The notes beneath the pieces are model-generated. The model searched no databases, was not told the DNA's origin, and worked only from the letters and a program-made list of their open reading frames with translations. Both the position numbers and the translations under genes were made by a program. This document shows positions 6,344-12,183 of a stretch of DNA of 16,525 bases, piece after piece (positions within the stretch are counted from its first letter, which is position 1; each line of letters starts with the position of its first letter). Source of the DNA: Prevotellaceae bacterium UBA3627 (lineage in GTDB: Bacteria > Bacteroidota > Bacteroidia > Bacteroidales > Bacteroidaceae); assembly GCA_002373375.1 (NCBI GenBank), contig DFLE01000042.1, forward strand, positions 1-16,525, written 5' to 3'.

Positions 6344-6453
6344 GGTGAAAGCTATCACTTTACCCTGTAAAAGCTATCGTTTTACCTTGTGAAAGCTATC
6401 GGATGACGATGAGAAAGCTATGCTTTTACACTGTGGAAGCTATCGAATGACAT
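6344..6453. repeat. 22-bp tandem repeat, five units
   Basis: Five head-to-tail units of exactly 22 bp start at 6344, 6366, 6388, 6410 and 6432. All share the core GAAAGCTAT or a one-base variant (AAAAGCTAT, GGAAGCTAT). Units 1, 2 and 4 end in TTTTAC-like sequence, while units 3 and 5 end in GATGAC/AATGAC, giving an A-A-B-A-B pattern. The first unit shares an 18-bp exact match with the palindrome at 16061. There are no unique spacers, so it is not CRISPR. The period is not a multiple of three and there is no open frame. Confidence 0.92.
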
Positions 6454-6475
6454 ATAAAACTACAAAAACAGCAAA

Positions 6476-6521
6476 AAAACAGGTGCCGCAGCGCATTTTA
6501 GGGTACTGTGACACCTGTTTT
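6476..6521 (-). terminator. Second terminator downstream of trmN
   Basis: On the minus strand AAAACAGGTG ... CACCTGTTTT form a 10-bp stem with a 26-nt partly paired loop. The T-run continues for seven T in total (plus 6473-6479). It is placed as a backup terminator for the uvrB-trmN transcript. Confidence 0.75.
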
Positions 6522-6549
6522 GTATCTCTTCGTTGAAGGGGTTAAAATA

Positions 6550-6589
6550 ACAAAATGTCAGCAAAACTATAGGAATGCTGACATTTTGT
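6550..6589 (-). terminator. 14-bp hairpin just downstream of trmN
   Basis: ACAAAATGTCAGCA and TGCTGACATTTTGT are perfect 14-bp arms around a 12-nt loop, starting 27 nt after the trmN stop. T-rich sequence (TTATTTTAAC) follows on the minus strand. It is likely the first terminator of the uvrB-trmN operon. Confidence 0.75.
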
Positions 6590-6615
6590 AAACATCATAC
6601 ACTTCTTTTGTGATA

Positions 6616-7314
6616 TTAGTCCAGATAGAAGTCGGCGGTCAGTTCTTTGTACCACTCACTTCGTTGTCCGTCTTGTGTTAATACGGCAGTCTGGCAGGTA
6701 GGGTGGGGGGGTAAGGCTTTCTTTATTGTCAGCAGCACGCGCTTGGGCTGCTTGCGCTCTGTGGTGCTTATGAGCAGACGGTCCTTGATGAACATTGAGG
6801 CGTATGCACACTCCAGTTCGATGCTCTTTAGACAGTCGGTAGGCAACACGAGGTTCAGGGTGCCGTCATCAGTAAGCAGCCGCTTGCTATGGGTTATGAG
6901 TTCGGCGTAGCTGAGTGATGTTGTGTGACGTGCTGTGTTACGGCTTTCGTCGGGGCAGTTGAGACTGTTGTCGTAATATGGAGGGTTGCACGTTATCGCG
7001 TCAAACGGAGTGTCGCAAGTGAATGTCTGCAGGCTCACAGCCTCAATCCTTACCCTGTCAGAGAAAGGCGAAGCCGCAGCGTTCTCCTTTGCCTGGGCCG
7101 CCGCCTCATCGTCAATTTCAATCCCAGTCACTTCGGCATCGGCATAGCGCTGTGCCATCATGAGGGCTACGAGTCCGGTGCCGGTGCCAATGTCAAGGAT
7201 GTGCCTGCCGCCCTCTGCCCATGCACCGAGCAGTACGCCGTCGGTACCCACCTTCATGGCGCAACGGTCTTGCCTTATGTTGAATTGCTTGAAAGAGAAG
7301 TGCGGATTACTCAT
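6616..7314 (-). CDS. trmN: tRNA1(Val) (adenine(37)-N6)-methyltransferase
   Basis: The product (232 aa) is a class I SAM-dependent methyltransferase of the YfiC/TrmN6 type, which methylates N6 of A37 next to the anticodon of tRNA1-Val. The SAM-binding loop DIGTGTG is at 41-47, the acidic residue ending beta-2 is in GIEIDDE (64-70), and the amino-methyltransferase catalytic motif NPPYY is at 110-114. The N-terminal FKQFNIRQDRCAMKVGTDGVLLGAW is the segment that separates this family from other N6-adenine methyltransferases. It starts 11 nt after the uvrB stop and is probably co-transcribed with it; no promoter is visible between them. Two terminators follow. Substrate assignment rests on family membership. 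Confidence 0.93.
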   Translation of the reverse strand: MSNPHFSFKQFNIRQDRCAMKVGTDGVLLGAWAEGGRHILDIGTGTGLVALMMAQRYADAEVTGIEIDDEAAAQAKENAAASPFSDRVRIEAVSLQTFTCDTPFDAITCNPPYYDNSLNCPDESRNTARHTTSLSYAELITHSKRLLTDDGTLNLVLPTDCLKSIELECAYASMFIKDRLLISTTERKQPKRVLLTIKKALPPHPTCQTAVLTQDGQRSEWYKELTADFYLD

Positions 7315-7325
7315 TCGTGGTCAGG

Positions 7326-9350
7326 TTATAGGTTCTCCAGTTGTTTTTGTAAAGCCACGATCTCGTCCCTGTATTGTGCGGCGAGCATGAAGTCAAGGCT
7401 CTTGGCGGCCTCTTTCATGCGTGTAGTGGCGGTGGCTATGGCAGCCTCTATCTGTTGCTTTGTCATGTGCTGTATTACAGGCTCAGCCGCCATTGCGCTG
7501 TAATTATCCTCCGGCTCAATGTATGCTACAGGTTTGCTGCTCTTAGTCTCCTCCTCGCTGACAGGACGCTGTGGGATGTTCTTCACTATCTGCTGCGGAG
7601 TTATGCCGTTAGCCTCGTTATATGCTATCTGCTTTGAACGGCGGCGCTCAGTCTCCTCTATCGTCTGCCTCATGCTCTCGGTGATGTTGTCGGCATACAT
7701 TATCACCTTACCGTTCACGTTGCGGGCCGCACGGCCTGCAGTCTGTGTGAGGCTGCGGTGTGAGCGCAGGAATCCCTCCTTGTCGGCATCGAGTATGGCT
7801 ACGAGTGAAACCTCTGGCAGGTCAAGTCCCTCGCGCAGCAGGTTGATGCCCACCAAGACGTCATAGACGCCGGCGCGCAGGTCGTTGAGAATCTGTACGC
7901 GGTCAAGCGTGGTGACATCGGAGTGTATGTAGTTTGTTTTTACACCGTGGTTCAGCAGGTACTCCGTCAGTTCCTCTGCCATACGCTTTGTCAGTGTGGT
8001 GACAAGAACACGCTCGTGTTTCTCGGTGCGCTGGTTTATCTCCTCCATGAGGTCGTCTATCTGATTCTCTGTCGGGCGCACCTCTATGATAGGGTCAAGC
8101 AGTCCTGTAGGGCGTATTACCTGTTCCACCACCACGCCTCCGGCTTGTTCAAGCTCATATTCCGCCGGGGTGGCAGACACATAGATAGTCTGGGGGCGCA
8201 GCTCCTCAAATTCCTCAAAGCGTAGCGGACGGTTGTCAAAGGCTGCCGGCAGGCGGAAGCCATATTCCACGAGGTTCTGCTTGCGTGAACGGTCGCCGCC
8301 GTACATTGCCCTTATCTGTGGCACGGATACGTGGCTCTCGTCTATAAGCATCAGGAAGTCTTTCGGGAAGAAGTCAAACAGACAATAAGGGCGCTCGCCT
8401 GGCTGACGGCCGTCAAAGTAGCGTGAGTAGTTCTCTATGCCTGAGCAGTGGCCCAGTTCTTTTATCATCTCAAGGTCATACTCCACGCGCTCCTTTATGC
8501 GCTGCGCCTTGAGTTCGTCGCCAATGCTCTTAAAGTAGTCCACTTGTGCCACGAGGTCGTCTTGTATCTGGCGCACCGCCGTGACCTGCTGGTCTTTTGT
8601 GGTAACGAAAAGGTTGGCAGGGAATATCTGGTATTCGTCAAAGTGTTCCAGCGCATGGTATGATGTGCTGTCAACCTCCTCAATGTCGTCTATCTCGTCA
8701 TCCCAGAAAGTGACCCTGAGCACACGCTCAGAGTAAGCCATCCAGATATCTACGGTGTCGCCCTTTACACGGAACTCTCCACGGCTCATTTCAAGGTCGT
8801 TGCGTACATACAGCGCATTGACAAGCTTGCGCAGGAAGTCATTACGCTCAATCCTTTCTCCGCGACGTATGCTGATGATGCTGCCCTGCATGGCAGAGGG
8901 ACCGCCCATGCCGTATATACATGACACGGAACTGACTACTATGACATCCTGACGCCCGGAGAGCAGTGCCGAGACAGCCGACAAGCGAAGGCGGTCTATC
9001 TCCTCGTTGATGGCAAGGTCTTTCTCGATATAGGTGTCGGATGCCGGCAGGTATGACTCCGGCTGGTAGTAGTCATAGTAAGACACATAATACTCCACGG
9101 CATTATGTGGGAAGAACCCTTTCATCTCCTCATACAACTGTGCCGCCAAGGTCTTGTTGTGTGAGAGTATGAGCGTAGGCTTGCCAAACTGTTGGATTAC
9201 GTTTGCCATGGTAAACGTCTTGCCTGAGCCGGTGACACCAAGCAATACCTGTGCGTCATCGCCACGTCTCAGACCATCCACCAGCTGGCGTATGGCTTCT
9301 GGTTGGTCGCCCGTAGGCTTATACTTCGATATGAGTTGGAAAGAGTTCAT
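7326..9350 (-). CDS. uvrB: UvrABC excinuclease subunit B
   Basis: UvrB (674 aa from this start) verifies DNA damage handed over by UvrA and recruits UvrC for incision in nucleotide excision repair. The Walker A motif GVTGSGKT is at 38-45 and the beta-hairpin that inserts between the strands at 91-102 (YYDYYQPESYLP). The helicase DESH box is at 337-340, motif VI TQTAGRAARN at 535-544, and the C-terminal UVR coiled coil that contacts UvrC at about 632-670. An in-frame ATG at 9365 exists, but it lies at or upstream of the -7 box (9355-9362). The ATG at 9350, giving MNSFQLISKYKPTGDQP, is therefore the start and matches the family N-terminus. It heads an operon with trmN and is divergent from bamD. 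Confidence 0.97.
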   Translation of the reverse strand: MNSFQLISKYKPTGDQPEAIRQLVDGLRRGDDAQVLLGVTGSGKTFTMANVIQQFGKPTLILSHNKTLAAQLYEEMKGFFPHNAVEYYVSYYDYYQPESYLPASDTYIEKDLAINEEIDRLRLSAVSALLSGRQDVIVVSSVSCIYGMGGPSAMQGSIISIRRGERIERNDFLRKLVNALYVRNDLEMSRGEFRVKGDTVDIWMAYSERVLRVTFWDDEIDDIEEVDSTSYHALEHFDEYQIFPANLFVTTKDQQVTAVRQIQDDLVAQVDYFKSIGDELKAQRIKERVEYDLEMIKELGHCSGIENYSRYFDGRQPGERPYCLFDFFPKDFLMLIDESHVSVPQIRAMYGGDRSRKQNLVEYGFRLPAAFDNRPLRFEEFEELRPQTIYVSATPAEYELEQAGGVVVEQVIRPTGLLDPIIEVRPTENQIDDLMEEINQRTEKHERVLVTTLTKRMAEELTEYLLNHGVKTNYIHSDVTTLDRVQILNDLRAGVYDVLVGINLLREGLDLPEVSLVAILDADKEGFLRSHRSLTQTAGRAARNVNGKVIMYADNITESMRQTIEETERRRSKQIAYNEANGITPQQIVKNIPQRPVSEEETKSSKPVAYIEPEDNYSAMAAEPVIQHMTKQQIEAAIATATTRMKEAAKSLDFMLAAQYRDEIVALQKQLENL

Positions 9351-9354
9351 AGTG

Positions 9355-9362
9355 CAAAAGTA
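9355..9362 (-). promoter_or_regulatory. uvrB -7 promoter box
   Basis: On the minus strand TACTTTTG fits TAnnTTTG and ends 4 nt before the ATG at 9350. The expected -33 TTTG is not clear at the right distance (AACATTT lies there), so the promoter may be weaker or regulated. The placement implies a leaderless uvrB mRNA. Confidence 0.65.
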
Positions 9363-9424
9363 CACAATTTCTTTATAATAAATGTTATAATTAAGGAAAA
9401 TTTACTGAAAAATATGGAATTGAA

Positions 9425-9456
9425 TTTGCCTATTTCGATAATAATGAGTAACTTTG
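9425..9456 (+). promoter_or_regulatory. bamD operon promoter
   Basis: TTTG (9425-9428), 20 nt, TAACTTTG (9449-9456): an exact consensus match, identical in its -7 box to the trp promoter. The bamD ATG follows 8 nt later, again with almost no 5' UTR. Confidence 0.88.
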
Positions 9457-9464
9457 CACTCTGA

Positions 9465-10310
9465 ATGAAGAAAAATGTCCTTTTTATAATATTATGTACC
9501 GTCATGCTACTTACCAGTTGCGTGTCGGAATTTAATTATGTGTACCGCTCTACAGACTACAGCTATCGCTATGAGTATGCAAAGGAACAGTATGCAAAGG
9601 GAAAGTACAGTCGCGCCAATCTTCTCTTCGGTGAGATGGTGACGATGATGAAAGGAACGGACAACGGTGAGGAGTGTCTTTTCCTCTATGCCATGTCGGC
9701 GTATATGATGAAGGATTACGACTCTGCTGCGGAGGTGTTCAAGAAATATTTTACTTCTTACCCTAAGGGAATGTATGCAGAGGATGCATGTTACTACATA
9801 GCAGAGAGCCTGTACCGTAACGTGCCGGAACCACGTCTGGACCAGACTCCGACAGTGGCTGCCATTAAAGCCTATCAGGACTATATAGACATATTCCCAT
9901 ACAGCGAGAGAAAGACTACGGCAACAAACCGTATGTATGAGTTGCAGGACAAGTTGGTGCTGAAAGAGTATCTTAATGCGAAATTGTATTTTAATCTCGG
10001 TACCTACTTCGGTAACTGCATAGGCAGTGGTGGTAACAACTATGAGGCTTGTATCGTTACTTCGCAGAATGCCTTGAAGGATTACCCTTACACCACTCTC
10101 AGGGAACAGTTTGCATCACTTATCATGCAGAGCAAGTATGAGTTGGCTGTTCACAGCGTGAAAGAGAAGCAGGCAGAGCGATTCCAGGATGCAGAGGATG
10201 AATGCTATGGATTTATGAATGAGTATCCTGACTCGAAGGACATAGCCCTGGCAGAGAAATATATAGACAAGTGTAAGAAGTATAGTGCAGGAAAACTGAC
10301 ATTCGACTGA
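9465..10310 (+). CDS. bamD: Outer membrane protein assembly factor BamD (lipoprotein)
   Basis: This 281-aa protein starts with a lipoprotein signal peptide: a hydrophobic stretch ending in the lipobox LTSC, with C19 as the lipidated residue. The rest consists of helical TPR-like repeats, for example AKEQYAKGKYSRANLLFGEMV near 40-60 and AEVFKKYFTSYPKGMYAEDACYYIAESLYR near 90-120, with the spacing and FPxSxxxxxA pattern of YfiO/BamD. BamD is a periplasm-facing component of the Bam complex that inserts beta-barrels into the outer membrane. It is followed by an omega-like subunit gene and a DUF4293 gene, a combination I recognise from Bacteroidetes genomes. The ATG at 9465 directly follows a consensus promoter. 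Confidence 0.92.
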   Translation: MKKNVLFIILCTVMLLTSCVSEFNYVYRSTDYSYRYEYAKEQYAKGKYSRANLLFGEMVTMMKGTDNGEECLFLYAMSAYMMKDYDSAAEVFKKYFTSYPKGMYAEDACYYIAESLYRNVPEPRLDQTPTVAAIKAYQDYIDIFPYSERKTTATNRMYELQDKLVLKEYLNAKLYFNLGTYFGNCIGSGGNNYEACIVTSQNALKDYPYTTLREQFASLIMQSKYELAVHSVKEKQAERFQDAEDECYGFMNEYPDSKDIALAEKYIDKCKKYSAGKLTFD

Positions 10311-10374
10311 TTGCGGGTCTCTACATTATTATATAGCAATAGGAAATAAGCATTACAAATAATAAAGATAGAAA

Positions 10375-10722
10375 ATGGATTACAAGAAATCAAAAGCACC
10401 TACAAACACTGTAACACGTAACATAATGGAGCTGTGTGATGGAACAGACAATATCTATGAGAGCGTTGCAATCATAGGAAAACGTGCTAACCAGATATCA
10501 AGTGAGATAAAGCAGGAATTGAGCAAGAAACTGGCTGAGTTCGCTAACTATAATGAGAGTCTGGAAGAGGTGTTTGAGAATCGTGAGCAGATTGAGATAA
10601 GCAGATATTATGAGAAGCTGCCAAAGCCAACGCTCATAGCCACAGAGGAGTTCCTTAACCATGACATATATTGGCATGACCCATCCAAAGACAGACGTAA
10701 AGACGAGGAGGACGACTATTAA
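10375..10722 (+). CDS. rpoZ: RNA polymerase omega/Rpb6-like subunit
   Basis: This 115-aa protein matches the Bacteroidetes omega-like (RNA_pol_Rpb6) family. TRNIMELCDGTDNIYESVAI (about 14-33) corresponds to the N-terminal helix region of omega, and GKRANQI (about 36-42) to its conserved core. The C-terminal half is acidic and extends beyond E. coli omega, ending in DEEDDY. Omega helps fold and assemble the beta' subunit. The gene lies 64 nt after bamD and 2 nt before the DUF4293 gene. I see no promoter, so it is probably transcribed from the bamD promoter. The name follows family practice in this phylum; the sequence is distant from proteobacterial omega. Confidence 0.85.
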   Translation: MDYKKSKAPTNTVTRNIMELCDGTDNIYESVAIIGKRANQISSEIKQELSKKLAEFANYNESLEEVFENREQIEISRYYEKLPKPTLIATEEFLNHDIYWHDPSKDRRKDEEDDY

Positions 10723-10724
10723 TT

Positions 10725-11207
10725 ATGTGGCAGCGTAAACAAACAATATATCTGTTGCTGATAACCACGCTGCTCGTGGGAATGCAGGTGTTGCCGGTAC
10801 TCTTGCTTAATGACCCTGTAGTGATGTCTGCTACTGCTACTGGTATGCAGGGGATGCCGCGTGAAGTGTATTCAGCTTTTATATATAATCCCAATAGTGG
10901 GGAATATACCTTTGGCTGGATGACTGCGCTTGCTGTTATCTCTATTGCAGTGGCAATGTTGTCTTTTCTTACTATCTTTGACTATAAGAACCGCCGTCGT
11001 CAGATGCGTGGATGCCGCTTGGGACAGTTGTTGCTGTTGCTGTGGTGTGTGGTGTGTGCTTTAGTTGCTTTCGTTGAGAAGCAGGGTGGTGTCACCCCAC
11101 AGTTTGGCGTGTGTCTCCCGATAGTGAGCATAGTGCTCTATTGGCTTGCGTACAAAGGCATAAAGCATGACGATGATTTGGTACGCTCTGCGGACAGGCT
11201 GAGATAG
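10725..11207 (+). CDS. DUF4293 family integral membrane protein
   Basis: This 160-aa protein begins MWQRKQTIYLLLITTLLV, the typical N-terminus of DUF4293 proteins, which are found in Bacteroidetes. Four hydrophobic segments are visible: about 7-27, 62-82, 100-117 and 124-141. Between the first two is a roughly 35-residue loop that is probably periplasmic. A basic cytoplasmic loop (DYKNRRRQMRGCR) follows the second segment. No function is known to me. It starts 2 nt after the omega-like gene, so translation is probably coupled, and a strong terminator follows 38 nt after its stop. Confidence 0.85.
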   Translation: MWQRKQTIYLLLITTLLVGMQVLPVLLLNDPVVMSATATGMQGMPREVYSAFIYNPNSGEYTFGWMTALAVISIAVAMLSFLTIFDYKNRRRQMRGCRLGQLLLLLWCVVCALVAFVEKQGGVTPQFGVCLPIVSIVLYWLAYKGIKHDDDLVRSADRLR

Positions 11208-11245
11208 AATCTTACATGAGATAGTTTACAATTAAATAGTAAATG

Positions 11246-11290
11246 ATGCGACAAATATCAGGGCTTTCCTGCGTATTTGTCGCATTATTT
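11246..11290 (+). terminator. Terminator of the bamD-rpoZ-DUF4293 operon
   Basis: ATGCGACAAATA and TATTTGTCGCAT are perfect 12-bp arms (11246-11257 and 11274-11285) with a further short CAGG/CCTG pairing inside, followed by TATTTTTG. Confidence 0.92.
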
Positions 11291-11333
11291 TTGTCTTGTC
11301 GGTAATTTTATTTGTAAAAAACAGGAAATAATT

Positions 11334-11363
11334 TTTGTAGTTTGAAAAATAGTTGTACTTTTG
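11334..11363 (+). promoter_or_regulatory. Promoter of the outer membrane beta-barrel gene
   Basis: TTTG (11334-11337), 18 nt and TACTTTTG (11356-11363). The gap is two nucleotides shorter than in the other promoters here. Unlike them, it gives a 5' UTR of about 40 nt that carries an AAAGGAAA purine stretch before the ATG. Confidence 0.7.
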
Positions 11364-11408
11364 TCTTTGTAAAATAAAATAAAATTATCTTAACGAAAGG
11401 AAATTATA

Positions 11409-12062
11409 ATGAAAAAGTTATTTTTAGTTGCAGCAATGACAGTAGCTGCTTTATCTGTTAGTGCACAGTCAAAGGTAAAGCCCGGAACATGGAGCATTCA
11501 GCCAAAGGCCGGTGTAACTATAACATCTGTTACAGGTTTGGACGAAGACATTACGTTGGGTATAGGTCATAAGTCAGAAAGTCAGGTCAACGTAGGTGCT
11601 ACGATTGGTGGTGAGGTAGAGTATCAGATAGACAATCGTTTCAGTGTAGCTGCGGGTGTTGGCTATATCATGCAGGGAAAGCAGTGGGATGATTACAAGA
11701 TTGGTGGAGTAGAGTGGTATGATAGTAAGATTGAACTGGGTTATATTAATGTTCCTATTGTAGCAAACTGTTACATATTTAAGGGATTTGCGGTTAAGGC
11801 TGGTGTGCAGTTCGCATTCATGACTAACGCTAAGTATAAGTATACAATTAAGGATGGTAATTATGAGACAAAGTACAATCAGGATATAAAGGATAATTGT
11901 AAAACATTTGACTTCTCTATACCTGTAGGCGTATCTTATGAGTTTGACAACCACATCGTGATAGATGCCCGTTACAACATAGGTGTTACAAAGGTGTTGG
12001 ATGGTGCTACAAACCACAACAGCGTATTGCTCGCTACTGTAGGTTACAAGTTCCGCCTCTAA
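11409..12062 (+). CDS. Outer membrane beta-barrel protein (OmpX/PorT-like)
   Basis: This 217-aa protein has a Sec signal peptide with predicted cleavage at VSA|QS after residue 19. The mature part alternates short amphipathic strands with loops: VNVGATIGGEVEYQI, FSVAAGVGYIMQG, YINVPIVANCYIF, FAVKAGVQFAFM, FSIPVGVSYEF, IVIDARYNIGV. It ends in VGYKFRL, with an aromatic residue near the terminus as in barrels recognised by the Bam complex. This fits the small eight-stranded outer-membrane beta-barrel families common in Bacteroidetes. No ligand or function can be inferred. It is a single-gene unit with its own promoter and terminator, and the purine-rich leader suggests good expression. Confidence 0.85.
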   Translation: MKKLFLVAAMTVAALSVSAQSKVKPGTWSIQPKAGVTITSVTGLDEDITLGIGHKSESQVNVGATIGGEVEYQIDNRFSVAAGVGYIMQGKQWDDYKIGGVEWYDSKIELGYINVPIVANCYIFKGFAVKAGVQFAFMTNAKYKYTIKDGNYETKYNQDIKDNCKTFDFSIPVGVSYEFDNHIVIDARYNIGVTKVLDGATNHNSVLLATVGYKFRL

Positions 12063-12096
12063 TCTGTGGCTTTGTAAAGTGAAAAAGACATAACAG

Positions 12097-12127
12097 TCCC
12101 TGCCCCGTTGAGGGCGGGGATTTTTTT
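12097..12127 (+). terminator. Terminator of the beta-barrel gene
   Basis: TCCCTGCCC and GGGCGGGGA (9-bp stem with one G-U pair, 6-nt loop) are followed by seven T. A weaker outer pairing AAGACA/TGTCTT surrounds it. Confidence 0.93.
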
Positions 12128-12147
12128 GTGTCTTACGTAAAGATAGA

Positions 12148-12179
12148 TTTGTGTATATAGGAAAAAAACATTACCTTTG
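12148..12179 (+). promoter_or_regulatory. Promoter of the receiver/ATP-grasp gene
   Basis: TTTG (12148-12151), 20 nt, TACCTTTG (12172-12179). The ATG at 12184 follows 4 nt later. The longer open frame from 12151 would begin inside the -33 box and cannot be on this transcript. Confidence 0.88.
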
Positions 12180-12183
12180 TGGT

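Larger units (their letters stand above)
5917..6475. other. Gene-free spacer with repeats
   Basis: I find no credible coding frame on either strand and no further TAnnTTTG promoter between the DUF805 promoter and the trmN terminators. The stretch is A/T-rich and holds an 8-bp repeat block (6023-6137) and a 22-bp tandem array (6344-6453), listed separately. Otherwise I see nothing I can name. A small RNA is possible but not supported by a visible promoter-terminator pair. Confidence 0.6.

Noticed and set aside
6344..6453. Possible CRISPR array
   Set aside because: The 22-bp units are directly adjacent with no unique spacers, and no cas genes are in the window.
9351..9365. uvrB start at 9365 (adds MYFCT)
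   Set aside because: This ATG lies within or upstream of the -7 box TACTTTTG at 9355-9362 and adds residues not typical of UvrB.
11574..12017. A 147-codon minus-strand open frame opposite the beta-barrel gene
   Set aside because: It overlaps a well-supported signal-peptide protein with its own promoter and terminator, and resembles no family.
12151..12183. Start at 12151 for the receiver/ATP-grasp protein (adds MYIGKKHYLCG)
   Set aside because: The codons would lie between the -33 and -7 boxes of an exact consensus promoter, upstream of transcription.
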